A stretch of DNA of 64,000 bases from Paenibacillus agri (GTDB lineage Bacteria; Bacillota; Bacilli; Paenibacillales; Paenibacillaceae). The translations under genes were made by a program, and so were the position numbers. The stretch lies in NCBI RefSeq assembly GCF_013359945.1, contig NZ_JABWCS010000197.1:1-64000 (forward strand), in the 5' to 3' direction. Positions within the stretch are counted from its first letter, which is position 1; each line of letters starts with the position of its first letter. This document shows positions 36,983 through 45,562 of the stretch, one piece after another. The notes below the pieces were generated by a model, which was given only the letters and a program-made list of their open reading frames with translations, was not told the origin of the DNA and ran no database searches.

Positions 36983-37894
36983 CTACCAAATACTTGTGTC
37001 TGATACTTTACGGCTTAACATGTTTGCTCCTATGAGCAAGATAAATGCAACCAAGGACTGGAAAAGCCCAATGGCGGTCGTATATTCAAATCTTGACCCC
37101 ATAATCCCTTCACGGTAAAGATAGGTCCCAATAACATCCGCAACCTCATAGGTGTCCGGGTTATACAGCATAAGGATTTTCTGAAAATCCGTACCCAAAA
37201 TCCCGCTAAGGGACAAAATAAGCAAAATAATCGTCGTTGGTTTGATATGCGGCCAGTTAATATTTCGCACCTTCTGCCAGCGGTTTGCACCGTCAATACT
37301 CGCAACATCATATAGCGTAGGATCAACACTGCTTAATGCCGCCAGGTACAAAATTGTACCAAAACCGATCCCCTGCCATATGTTTGAACTGATAAATATG
37401 GTCCTGAACCATTCAGGCTCTGACAGAAACACAATCGGATCGACGCCGAACCAACCTGCAATTTTGTTAAACAACCCTTCTCTCTCGGTAAAGGTCCGAA
37501 GAATACCCACAATAATGACCGTGGAAATAAAGTGCGGCAAGTAGGATATGGTCTGTACCGCTTTTTTGAATTTAGGAAACCTTAATTCGTTGAATAGCAA
37601 GGCCAGAATGATCGGGGCGGGAAATCCCCATAACAAGGAGTAGATACCTAACAATATGGTGTTCTTAAGTACCCTCATTGCCATAGGATCTTGAAAGAAT
37701 AAAATGAAGTACTTAAATCCTACCCATTCACTGCCCCACATCCCTCGAACCGCACTATACTTTTTGAAGGCGATCTGTATCCCGTACATTGGAAAGTAAC
37801 TAAACACCAGTACAACCAAAAATCCAGGCAATACCATTAAAAATAAGTAACGTTGCTTCCAAAATCGTTTGAAAAACTTGTGTGAAGTTACCAT
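36983..37894 (-). CDS. LplB/YteP-type ABC permease
   Basis: A 303-residue permease. FYFPMYGIQIAFKKYS-type text near 30-45 (SYFPMYGIQIAFKKYSAV) and the EAA motif LYDVASIDGANRWQKVRNINWPHIKP (about 200-225) define the LplB family. AAGGGGGAAAG lies upstream of the ATG. It is the first gene after a strong promoter with a cre site, so the operon order is lplB-lplC-lplA-like, then the GH95-like and probably GH38 genes. Confidence 0.94.
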   Translation of the reverse strand: MVTSHKFFKRFWKQRYLFLMVLPGFLVVLVFSYFPMYGIQIAFKKYSAVRGMWGSEWVGFKYFILFFQDPMAMRVLKNTILLGIYSLLWGFPAPIILALLFNELRFPKFKKAVQTISYLPHFISTVIIVGILRTFTEREGLFNKIAGWFGVDPIVFLSEPEWFRTIFISSNIWQGIGFGTILYLAALSSVDPTLYDVASIDGANRWQKVRNINWPHIKPTTIILLILSLSGILGTDFQKILMLYNPDTYEVADVIGTYLYREGIMGSRFEYTTAIGLFQSLVAFILLIGANMLSRKVSDTSIW

Positions 37895-37949
37895 CTCTGC
37901 TTTCCCCCTTCAAAAACTTGGCACTTAAAGCTTCTCTAGAAAAAGAAAT

Positions 37950-37996
37950 TGTTACCGCTTACAACAAAGAATACAACCATTGAATATCTGTGTCAA
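37950..37996 (-). promoter_or_regulatory. Strong promoter with overlapping cre site for the transporter operon
   Basis: TTGACA (37991-37996), 17 bases and TATTCT (37968-37973) on the minus strand. TGTAAGCGGTAACA at 37950-37963 fits the CcpA cre consensus TGWAANCGNTNWCA at every position and covers the predicted start, so glucose should repress the operon. Confidence 0.8.
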
Positions 37997-38020
37997 TATA
38001 TGATTTATATTTAGATTATA

Positions 38021-38041
38021 AATGATACAATAAATGATACA
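38021..38041 (-). promoter_or_regulatory. Direct repeats upstream of the transporter promoter, candidate regulator sites
   Basis: TGTATCATT occurs twice, 12 bases apart (38033-38041 and 38021-38029, read on minus). TGTATCA also starts the inverted repeat at the promoter of the GntR/LacI-type gene at 39353-39373, which points to that protein as the binder. The remaining part of 37895-38204 shows nothing further. Confidence 0.5.
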
Positions 38042-38204
38042 GAAGCTATATCAAAACTCTAATTTCACTGATTACTATCCAAGTAAGAAACGAAAAAAAG
38101 CGACCTCATTGAAAGTCCGCAACGGAATTCCAACAAAGCCGCTATCAAATTTGTGCCAAATGTTCATTTGGATACAAGCTGACCTTTCAAGATTATAAAA
38201 ACAT

Positions 38205-39299
38205 TCAGGTGCCTATCGAGCGAACAGTCTCCCCGATATAAATGTTGGATTTGCATACTTGTCCGTAAAACAACTGATCTTCGTTGCCATCAATCATGTT
38301 CAGCAATAACCCGGCAGCACATTGTCCCATTTCATAAAAAGGCTGTGTGATTCCAGTTACATTTAATTTGATTCTGCGGTTTAAATTTTCTGCATCATAG
38401 GTGACGAGCGATACATCCTCAGGTACGCGAACATTCATACTTTGTAACGAACGGAGGGCCGCCTCGGCAATTTGATCATTTGCAGTAAATACAGCCGTGA
38501 ACGACATTTCTTTCATTTTTCTCTCTAGAACATCACAATAATGGTCAAATTCATCAGAGAAATCCTCATACTTGGTGGGAATAAACACTTCGAATTCATG
38601 CGAATACGGCAGTCCCGAGTCAACAATTGCCTGCTTGAAGCCCATAAGCCGTTCATTGATCGTGCTTATATTACTATTTTTAATAAATAGCATTTGCCTA
38701 TGTCCTTGTTCGATGAGCAGCTTGGTCAGGTTGTAAGCGCCTGCAATATTATCGCTGGTTACATACGGAATGCTTGTGTTGTAGACCACCCGATCCAAGC
38801 TTATGTATTTGATCCCGTGATCCTGAAGTAAGGAGAAGATCCGATTATTAATCTCTTCATGTCCTTCACTCATAAAGGGACTTAGGATCACCCCTTCTAC
38901 CTTTCTTTCGACTGCCCCTCGTACGAGGGATTCCAGCTTTTCAAGATTCCGGTCATCACTTGAACTTAGCAGCTGGTAGCCCCGTAGAAACAAGGCATCT
39001 TCCACTCCCCGCAGTGCAGTCGCCCAGATCGGATTATCGATGCCGAACACAAAAGCAGCCACCAGACGCGTACCACCTTGCAAAATCTCCTTCTCTTTAT
39101 TCATGAAGGTTCCTCTGCGGCTATCCCGGATAAGCCACCCTTCCTCCGTGAGCTCCTTGATCGCCTTTTCAATCGTATTCACACTAGACTCATAATATTG
39201 GGCGAACTCGCGGCTGGATGGTAGCCTGTAGCCCTCAGTCCACTCTCCGCTTATCAGCCTTTGCTTAATATCCTCTTTGATAACCGAGTACTTAGCCAC
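38205..39299 (-). CDS. GntR-HTH/LacI-sensor hybrid regulator (AraR-like)
   Basis: About 364 residues. The N-terminal GntR winged helix is KYSVIKEDIKQRLISGEWTEGYRLPSSREFAQYYESSVNTIEKAIKELTEEGWL; the rest is a LacI-type sugar-binding domain (LVAAFVFGIDNPIW, GVILSPFMSEGH, YVTSDNIAGAYNLTKLLIEQGH, AVFTANDQIAEAAL, VPEDVSLVTYD). This is the AraR architecture. I prefer the GTG at 39299: GAGGAG lies nine bases upstream, and the promoter -10 at 39332-39337 puts transcription start after the ATG at 39329. It probably represses the adjacent glycan transporter operon until its sugar is present. Confidence 0.9.
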   Translation of the reverse strand: MAKYSVIKEDIKQRLISGEWTEGYRLPSSREFAQYYESSVNTIEKAIKELTEEGWLIRDSRRGTFMNKEKEILQGGTRLVAAFVFGIDNPIWATALRGVEDALFLRGYQLLSSSDDRNLEKLESLVRGAVERKVEGVILSPFMSEGHEEINNRIFSLLQDHGIKYISLDRVVYNTSIPYVTSDNIAGAYNLTKLLIEQGHRQMLFIKNSNISTINERLMGFKQAIVDSGLPYSHEFEVFIPTKYEDFSDEFDHYCDVLERKMKEMSFTAVFTANDQIAEAALRSLQSMNVRVPEDVSLVTYDAENLNRRIKLNVTGITQPFYEMGQCAAGLLLNMIDGNEDQLFYGQVCKSNIYIGETVRSIGT

Positions 39300-39331
39300 A
39301 GCTTCATTCTCCTCATGTAATCTTATCATTC

Positions 39332-39373
39332 ACTGTACCCTTCGCCCCAATCTGTGTCAAGTTTCTTGATACA
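39332..39373 (-). promoter_or_regulatory. Promoter and inverted repeat of the GntR/LacI-type gene
   Basis: TTGACA (39355-39360), 17 bases and TACAGT (39332-39337) on minus. TGTATCAAG-AAA-CTTGACACA (39353-39373) is an inverted repeat over the -35. The 11 bases TTGACACAGAT are shared exactly with the transporter promoter (37986-37996), as expected for a common repressor. Confidence 0.6.
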
Positions 39374-39409
39374 AGAAAACAAAATCCACAACCTCGTCTG
39401 AAGTTGTGG
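39370..39409 (-). terminator. Terminator after allantoinase
   Basis: CCACAACTTC pairs with GAGGTTGTGG on the minus strand (39386-39409), followed by a T-rich ATTTTGTTTTC. It lies 46 bases after the allB stop. Confidence 0.8.
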
Positions 39410-39454
39410 ATGGATAAGAAAGCGATGAATATGACGCTCTGCATGTCAATGCGA

Positions 39455-40849
39455 TCAACCCATTAAATCTACTAATTGCGTTCCCTCCGGTTTCTGCCAT
39501 TGACCGTTCTTACCTATACCCTCGTTCTCCAGCACACGCCCATCTTGTACAACAACCTTACCACGCACGATCGTTCCGACAATGCTACTTGGGAAAGTAT
39601 GCCCCATGTACAGACTTTGCTTATGTTTGGCGTAGTAATTGTCTTCAGTTACGGTAAATGGTGTATCTAGGTCGATAATCGCCAGATCGGCGTCCATGCC
39701 TACGGCAATCTTGCCTTTGCGATCCGCAAGGTCAAAGCGCTCGGCAGGAGCGGAAGCGGTCATACGGGCGATCTGTTCCAGCGGAATATGGTTCGTCTGA
39801 GACAATTCCAGTGCAGCCAGCAGCGTAAACTGCCCGCCGCTAATGCCGCCCCACGCCTGAAACAAATTGAAATCCTTAGGGTCTTTCATGTCATATGGAC
39901 ATGGCGAGTGGTCCGAGGTCAGCATGTCGAACTTGCCTGCAGCGACCAGTTCAATCAGCTTCTTCTGCTCAGAGGCTTCACGCAGTGGGGGCGCACATTT
40001 GGCAATGCTGCCCCGTTCGCGAAGAGCGTCATGATTAAATAGCAGATAGTGCGCACACGTCTCTACGGTTACGTTCATTCCGCGGCTTTTTGCATCCTCT
40101 ATCTTGCCCACCGCTGCCTCAGAACTGATATGCACAAAGTGCAGTGCGCAACCGGTGATCTCTGCATAATACAGCGCCCGCTCAACCGCTTCGACTTCAG
40201 CAAGGATCGGTCGTGTCGCCAGATAATCATCGGCACTTACACAGCCTGCCTGTTCCTTCTCCGCCTTGAGCCAATTCGTGATCGCCGCACTCTCCGCATG
40301 CAACGCCAGCACTTTGCCCAGCTTGGCGATCTGCTTCATTCCACTGAGCAGCGTCATCTCATCTACGGCTTCGAACTCTTTGTTACCTGTCGTAGACAGA
40401 AATGCCTTAAATCCGATAACACCAGACTTCGCAAGCGGCGCAAGATCGTCTTCATTCCCTGGCACAAGTCCGCCCCACAAACCGAAGTCCACGACTGACT
40501 TCTTATTGCCAAGCCTTGCTTTATCCAGCAGCGCTTCACAGTTAACCGTCGAAGGAATTCCGTTCAGTGGCATATCGAAGAAGGTTGTACATCCTCCTGC
40601 CGCCATCATCGATGATCCAGTAGAGAACCCCTCCCAATGCTCACGCCCCGGCTCACTGAAATGAACATGAACATCAATCATCCCCGGCATAACGACCTGA
40701 CCCGCTGCATTCCACTCCTGACGGGCTGAGGCAGCCAGCTCCGATGTAATTACTTTGATCTTGCCATCCTTGATGCCGATGTCAACCTGCTCTACACCTG
40801 TCGGGAGTACAACTACTCCATTACGGACGATTAGATCCATCTGTTCCAT
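39455..40849 (-). CDS. allB: Allantoinase
   Basis: Cyclic amidohydrolase of 464 residues that opens allantoin to allantoate (PucH in B. subtilis). Zinc ligands are in GMIDVHVHFSEPGREHWEGF (about 56-75), the carboxylated lysine in VIGFKAFLS, then LALHAESA, CALHFVHISS and LTSDHSPCP with the catalytic Asp. The ATG at 40849 has AAAGGAG upstream and gives the usual N-terminus MEQMDLIVRNG; the frame to 40930 is longer without support. It lies 35 bases after pucI, in one operon. Confidence 0.95.
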   Translation of the reverse strand: MEQMDLIVRNGVVVLPTGVEQVDIGIKDGKIKVITSELAASARQEWNAAGQVVMPGMIDVHVHFSEPGREHWEGFSTGSSMMAAGGCTTFFDMPLNGIPSTVNCEALLDKARLGNKKSVVDFGLWGGLVPGNEDDLAPLAKSGVIGFKAFLSTTGNKEFEAVDEMTLLSGMKQIAKLGKVLALHAESAAITNWLKAEKEQAGCVSADDYLATRPILAEVEAVERALYYAEITGCALHFVHISSEAAVGKIEDAKSRGMNVTVETCAHYLLFNHDALRERGSIAKCAPPLREASEQKKLIELVAAGKFDMLTSDHSPCPYDMKDPKDFNLFQAWGGISGGQFTLLAALELSQTNHIPLEQIARMTASAPAERFDLADRKGKIAVGMDADLAIIDLDTPFTVTEDNYYAKHKQSLYMGHTFPSSIVGTIVRGKVVVQDGRVLENEGIGKNGQWQKPEGTQLVDLMG

Positions 40850-40883
40850 CGTGATTCGCTCCTTTGTATTGTCCTTGGTCCAT

Positions 40884-42278
40884 CTATTCGAAAATCGTGC
40901 CGCGCTTGAAGGACGAGCCTTTGAATGCATATTTCGTCAGCAAGAAGTATGAGAGCCCTGCCACGATAAAGCCGACGATCCAGCCGAGGTCTACTTCTAT
41001 GAATGCCGCAGCAGCGCCAAGCGTCATGGCGAGGATTGCGCTTGGGTTGTAACCAGCAAAGCTGCCGTTCTCCCGATATAACTCAGCGACATCCACCTTC
41101 TGACGACGCAGGATATAGAATTCAACCAGCAGAATCGCAACGATCGGCCCTAGGAATGCCGAGTAGATCAAGACGAACATGTTCAGACCATGCGCTGAAG
41201 AGTCTTTCACCAGCACCCACGGGAAGGAGCAAAGCGCCAGCAGACCCGTGATCGCTACTGCAGGTTTGTACTTTAGTTTCGTAACAAAAGAGATAACGTA
41301 TGCGGGAGGAACAATATTCGCCACCATGTTAACTGCAATAACACCGATCACGATAAACGCGGATACACCAACGGTGATATACGAATTGTTGACAACAATA
41401 GCGAACGCCTTGACCGGGTTGGAGATCCCTGTTGCTGCTGCCATCATCGCACCGATTGTCAGTACGAAGCCGTAGGCGATCGTAATCGGGCTGAAGTACA
41501 GGAAGCTTCGTTTCCCATCACTGATCCCTGGCTTCAGTTCGCGGGAGTAGTCTGCTGCACTCAGGAATATTGCAGCGTAGTTACCCAGAAAAACCATGAT
41601 AAAGGAGAAGAACGGCAGGCCCCATGTTCCCTTCGCATGGACCCAGTTATGCATGATAGCATCACTGTGTGAATTCACCAACAGTCCGAATACATAGATT
41701 AGCGCGAGTACGATTACGATTGATGCGAGCGTCTCCACCCACTTAATCGCGTGAAACCCATATAGCGAAAGGCCGATCTGGACAAGCTGCAAAGCAATAA
41801 AACAAACTGGAATACTGTCAAAGCTGCCGCCTGTGACGACCTTGACAATCTCATTGAGCGCCGTTGCGCCAACCCAACTCTGGAAACCGTACCAGATAAT
41901 CGCCGGTATGCCTCGAAGGAAGGAGGAGATGATCGCTCCCTTGGTGCCAAACGACATCCGAAGCTGTACGACATACGGGACGCCTGTACGATAGCCGAAG
42001 CGATCATTGAGTGCGAAGATGACTGAGATGAGCCCTATGGCGATGATCGCAGCTACAAAAGTCTGCACGAGATTCAAGTTAGCAACGCCGGCAGCGATAA
42101 GGCTCGCACCAAGTGTCATATTCCCTAGATTGACACCATCACCGATCCACATAAACATGTAAGAGATAACCCCTACTTTCCGATCCTTTTCTTGCTTCGG
42201 TCGAAGGGACTCGTCAACATACATCTCTTCTTTCAATTGCGACTGCTCCTGAATGTGACCCGCCAAATCCATAGACAT
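40884..42278 (-). CDS. pucI: NCS1-family allantoin permease
   Basis: A 464-residue membrane carrier with 12 predicted helices. NCS1 marks are YMFMWIGDGVNLGNMTLGASLIAAG (about 40-64), GIPAIIWYGFQSWVGATALN and FLGNYAAIFLSAADYSREL. Its place ahead of allB fits B. subtilis PucI, the allantoin permease. The upstream region carries two inverted repeats that may control it. Confidence 0.92.
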   Translation of the reverse strand: MSMDLAGHIQEQSQLKEEMYVDESLRPKQEKDRKVGVISYMFMWIGDGVNLGNMTLGASLIAAGVANLNLVQTFVAAIIAIGLISVIFALNDRFGYRTGVPYVVQLRMSFGTKGAIISSFLRGIPAIIWYGFQSWVGATALNEIVKVVTGGSFDSIPVCFIALQLVQIGLSLYGFHAIKWVETLASIVIVLALIYVFGLLVNSHSDAIMHNWVHAKGTWGLPFFSFIMVFLGNYAAIFLSAADYSRELKPGISDGKRSFLYFSPITIAYGFVLTIGAMMAAATGISNPVKAFAIVVNNSYITVGVSAFIVIGVIAVNMVANIVPPAYVISFVTKLKYKPAVAITGLLALCSFPWVLVKDSSAHGLNMFVLIYSAFLGPIVAILLVEFYILRRQKVDVAELYRENGSFAGYNPSAILAMTLGAAAAFIEVDLGWIVGFIVAGLSYFLLTKYAFKGSSFKRGTIFE

Positions 42279-42320
42279 CTCCGCTCACTCCCTTTTTTCT
42301 GGTTCGTCATCTAATAGGTT

Positions 42321-42347
42321 ATATAACATAACTTAATTATGTTATAT
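42321..42347. promoter_or_regulatory. Inverted repeat upstream of pucI
   Basis: ATATAACATAA and TTATGTTATAT are perfect 11-base arms around CTTAA, 43 bases before the pucI start. A related repeat, ATAACAT-TTT-ATGTTAT, lies at 42455-42471. Both share the ATAACAT half-site. PucR or a nitrogen regulator could bind; neither consensus fits clearly. Confidence 0.5.
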
Positions 42348-42454
42348 TTCCTTACTCAATCTTTATATTCTTCATTTTATCATCTATTTTTTATAAATCA
42401 TCAGCAAAATCGTAGATTATCTTTCAATCTATTGGTGAATATGCACAAAATAAA

Positions 42455-42471
42455 ATAACATTTTATGTTAT
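42455..42471. promoter_or_regulatory. Second ATAACAT inverted repeat in the pucI upstream region
   Basis: ATAACAT and ATGTTAT with a three-base centre. It uses the same half-site as 42321-42347 but with different spacing (three versus nine bases between half-sites). Confidence 0.4.
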
Positions 42472-42521
42472 GTTTATAACGATAGCGGTTATAGACATGT
42501 CGGAAACCAAGCTTCAACTGC

Positions 42522-42553
42522 ACAAAAAAACTGCCGGCATCCACTCGGCAGTT
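42522..42553 (-). terminator. Terminator of the allC-pucG-permease-amidase operon
   Basis: AACTGCCG and CGGCAGTT pair around a nine-base loop, and seven T follow on minus. It lies about 25 bases after the small reading frame at 42579. Confidence 0.88.
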
Positions 42554-42578
42554 ACTTAATTCAAAAGATATGAAGATA

Positions 42579-42719
42579 CTACAACATCTTAATGTATCCC
42601 TGATCCACCAACACTGGATGATGTAACGTCTCCATCCCTGTCAACTGACCTCCGACATGATCTCCGGCTTGCAGGATGACTGAACCTGGCGTTCCCGTTA
42701 TGAAGAGTATATCCTTCAA
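42579..42719 (-). CDS. Possible 46-residue protein after the amidase gene
   Basis: A TTG at 42717-42719 opens a 46-residue frame, MKDILFITGTPGSVILQAG and onward, ending VLVDQGYIKML. GGGGGA lies ten bases upstream, and the frame starts 20 bases after the amidase stop and ends just before the terminator. The residue pattern looks protein-like (alternating hydrophobic, Gly-rich turns). I do not recognise it. It could be a short real gene or the tail of a decayed one. Confidence 0.35.
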   Translation of the reverse strand: MKDILFITGTPGSVILQAGDHVGGQLTGMETLHHPVLVDQGYIKML

Positions 42720-42739
42720 GATATTCTAGTCCCCCTAAT

Positions 42740-44053
42740 CTATTCAGCAGTGGACACTCTTGTATCACCATACCTTGCCGCCACCCAATGCAGCAGCGCA
42801 CGATCCCGGCCCGGCGCGGCAACGAATGACACCCCGATTGGCAGACCGTCCTCACGCCACACTGGAACTGTTAATTGCGGCAACCCTGCCAGACCCGCTA
42901 TGCACGATAGTTGCATGACTTTTGCACGATATGCCTCAGCTTCCTCCCCTTGGAGCCCACACAGCGGAGCGACACCCGGCGCAGTCGGCAGTACCAACAG
43001 CCCATCGACACCTAGCAGACTCGACAGTTCTGCACGCAACACCGTTCGCAGTTCCTGCGCCCAAGTGATATCCGCTTCCCGCAGCGTACTTGTCCACTTC
43101 AGCCGCTCTGCAATTCCCGGTCCGAAGACAGGCTGATGCTGTGTTACCCATGTCCCATGCTCCCGCCATATCTCCATTCCTTGCAGCAGACGAAAAGCTT
43201 GCGACCACAAAGTCAGCCCCCGACCAAGCAATGCATACTCCTCAGGCACTGAGTAAAGAGATTGCTCCATCCACCCCTTCCACACTTGGTCAGTCAGATG
43301 AACAGACCCCAAAGGCAAGGGATAATCCCCCTGCAACTCGCCCACATGTGTCAGCAACTTGTCCCGATCTGCCGCCTCCGGCACGGCCCATGTCTCTTCA
43401 TCCATATAGATCTTATGAAATGAAGTGACAGCTGAGTCACTCTCGTCAGCCAACAATACTTCGCCAACCTCAACGATCCATTGCAATTTCCGACTCATCC
43501 AGCCCACGGTATCAAAACTATGCGCCAGCGGAATCACCCCATCCAGCGATACCATGCCATGTGTTGGACGGAAACCGTACACCCCGCAATAGGATGAGGG
43601 AATCCGCACCGATCCACCTGTGTCAGTGCCGATTGCAAATTCAATATCATCAGCTGCCGCCGCAACTGCTGAACCACTGGAGGAGCCGCCAGGGATTCTC
43701 GTTGAATCCGCCGGGTTGATCGGCGTGCCGTAGTGGGCATTTTCTCCGTTCAAGCTGTACATCAGTTCGTCGGTATGTGTCATGCCATCAAGTGCAGCAC
43801 CCGCCGCCAGCAATCGCCGAACAACCTCCGCATGGCGGGGCGCCGCTTCATGAGTGCGCAGCCAGTCCGGATTGCCCGCTGCATTCGTATGCCCCGCAAC
43901 CGCGACGACATCCTTGAGCGCGAAGCGTGTACCATTTAATCTACCCTCGCCAGACGGTGGCACAATAACATTCGGCGCAATATAGGCTTGATAAGCTTGC
44001 CATTCTATCTTACTGCTTGCCTGGTTAGTACGATGATGTTGATCAGAGCTCAT
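42740..44053 (-). CDS. Amidase-signature-family amidase
   Basis: About 437 residues. The Ser-Ser-Lys triad is visible: Lys in RFALKDVVAV (about 39-48), the cis-Ser and nucleophile in GGSSSGSAVAAA and GTDTGGSVRIPSSYCGVYGFRPTHG. The family hydrolyses amides. In this purine operon it might act on oxalurate, oxamate or ureidoglycolate downstream of PucG; that is inference. The ATG at 44053 has AAGGAGG upstream and overlaps the permease stop by 11 bases, so translation is coupled. Confidence 0.88.
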   Translation of the reverse strand: MSSDQHHRTNQASSKIEWQAYQAYIAPNVIVPPSGEGRLNGTRFALKDVVAVAGHTNAAGNPDWLRTHEAAPRHAEVVRRLLAAGAALDGMTHTDELMYSLNGENAHYGTPINPADSTRIPGGSSSGSAVAAAADDIEFAIGTDTGGSVRIPSSYCGVYGFRPTHGMVSLDGVIPLAHSFDTVGWMSRKLQWIVEVGEVLLADESDSAVTSFHKIYMDEETWAVPEAADRDKLLTHVGELQGDYPLPLGSVHLTDQVWKGWMEQSLYSVPEEYALLGRGLTLWSQAFRLLQGMEIWREHGTWVTQHQPVFGPGIAERLKWTSTLREADITWAQELRTVLRAELSSLLGVDGLLVLPTAPGVAPLCGLQGEEAEAYRAKVMQLSCIAGLAGLPQLTVPVWREDGLPIGVSFVAAPGRDRALLHWVAARYGDTRVSTAE

Positions 44054-45485
44054 CCGGCGCACCTCCTTGGTTAAAATCATCATTCACTGCTCTCACATCA
44101 GCTTCTGATGCTAATCGTTCCGGACGATGCGGAATCAGCTCCATCAGCAGCGCCAGCAGAATTCCGACAAGCAGGCCATTACCGAGTAACGGTCGCAGTA
44201 ATGCAGGGAGTGAGACAAAGGTCGCCGCAGGCAACCCCATCAGGATCACTCCTACGAAAAGCGGTATACCCGCTGCATACAGATTGACCGGATCCTCCAT
44301 TCTGACTTGCCGGAAATAATTAAGCGATGAAAATAACAGTCGTACATACGTCACCAGCAACACTGCGCTTCCTATACTCAGCGGTAACAATGTCATCCAG
44401 TCACTCACCACCGGAATCAAACCGACGATCATAAAGAGCAGCGCCCCCAGTACAAACGGCAACCGCTCCCTAATCCGTGTCTGTTGAAGAAAGCCGATGG
44501 ATGACACATAAGGTGCATAAGGGACCGTCCCCAGTACACCGGACAACACTGTAAGTACACCGCTAATTGTAAACGAGCGCCGATACGTTTTGTCGTCTGC
44601 TTCCTGTTCATAGATGTCATCAGTTCCCTTGATCGCCCCGAACGTATTGGATGTATTCACCAGTCCTGCAATTACCGCGATCAGTATCACACCAATATCT
44701 AGCCCGCCCCAGCTCTGCGGCATACCTACCGGAAACAACCAGCGCCCTATACCTGCCCCTTCACTTGTCACGCTTGCTGGTACTGATTGTGTGACCCCAG
44801 TCAACTCATGACCCGCTCCAAATAACACGGCATACACTGCCCAGCCCGCCACGATTCCGATCAGCAGCGCATAAGGAGCCACTCTGCGTCCGCCCTTGAT
44901 GACAATCCAGATTGTCAATAAGGCTACCGCCGATGCTAAACCGAATACTGCTGGATGAAGCACCCGCTGCGCCTCAGACATGCCTGGAGATATGCCCATC
45001 ATTCCTTCGAGGAAGATCAAGTTCAGACGACAACCGAGCAGAAACATAAATACCGCCATCACCCGAGCCGTGAACAGCCTAGCCAGCCAGGCTCCCCAGC
45101 CCATAACGCCAAGCAAAATCGTCACGACTCCCGACAGCACTACACCCACTGCCAGACTCGCTCCAACCTCTTGCAGACTTCGTCCGATGGAAGGTGCAGC
45201 CGCGCACAGTCCGAGAATCACTCCCCACCACAACCCCGACTGACCTTCCATTATCGCCCTGCGATGTCCGATTGCCGCCTGCATTACACTAGCAATGCCT
45301 GTCAGTACAAACGAGATTTGAACCAGCATCTCTACCTGGGTATGCCCTAATCGAAATGCTGCTCCGACCGTAATCGGGATCACAACTGTATTCGTAAATA
45401 AAAAGAAAAACCACTGCAAACCAGCAACCCAACGCAAAGCCCCAAGCCACTGTTTATTCGCGACATTGCTACGCTTCCCACTCAC
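44043..45485 (-). CDS. NCS2-like purine/pyrimidine permease
   Basis: About 480 residues with 12-14 membrane segments. Features such as FTNTVVIPITVGAAF, MQAAIGHRRAIMEGQSGLWWG and GLVNTSNTFGAIKGTDDIY point to the nucleobase-cation symporter 2 superfamily. The GTG at 45485 has GGAGG seven bases upstream; the ATG at 45548 has none. It probably imports a purine or ureide. The group is divergent from PucJ/PucK. Confidence 0.85.
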   Translation of the reverse strand: MSGKRSNVANKQWLGALRWVAGLQWFFFLFTNTVVIPITVGAAFRLGHTQVEMLVQISFVLTGIASVMQAAIGHRRAIMEGQSGLWWGVILGLCAAAPSIGRSLQEVGASLAVGVVLSGVVTILLGVMGWGAWLARLFTARVMAVFMFLLGCRLNLIFLEGMMGISPGMSEAQRVLHPAVFGLASAVALLTIWIVIKGGRRVAPYALLIGIVAGWAVYAVLFGAGHELTGVTQSVPASVTSEGAGIGRWLFPVGMPQSWGGLDIGVILIAVIAGLVNTSNTFGAIKGTDDIYEQEADDKTYRRSFTISGVLTVLSGVLGTVPYAPYVSSIGFLQQTRIRERLPFVLGALLFMIVGLIPVVSDWMTLLPLSIGSAVLLVTYVRLLFSSLNYFRQVRMEDPVNLYAAGIPLFVGVILMGLPAATFVSLPALLRPLLGNGLLVGILLALLMELIPHRPERLASEADVRAVNDDFNQGGAPDEL

Positions 45486-45562
45486 CGACTGACCTCCCTC
45501 TAAACCCAAAGACCTCAGTCTATTCAAACTCTGTGCCCCGAAAAACACATGACACTCTTACA

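Noticed and set aside
42589-42855. An 88-codon minus-strand frame overlapping the amidase 3' end
   Set aside because: Its first two thirds are an out-of-frame reading of the amidase gene; the 46-residue frame at 42579-42719 has a better ribosome site and residue pattern.
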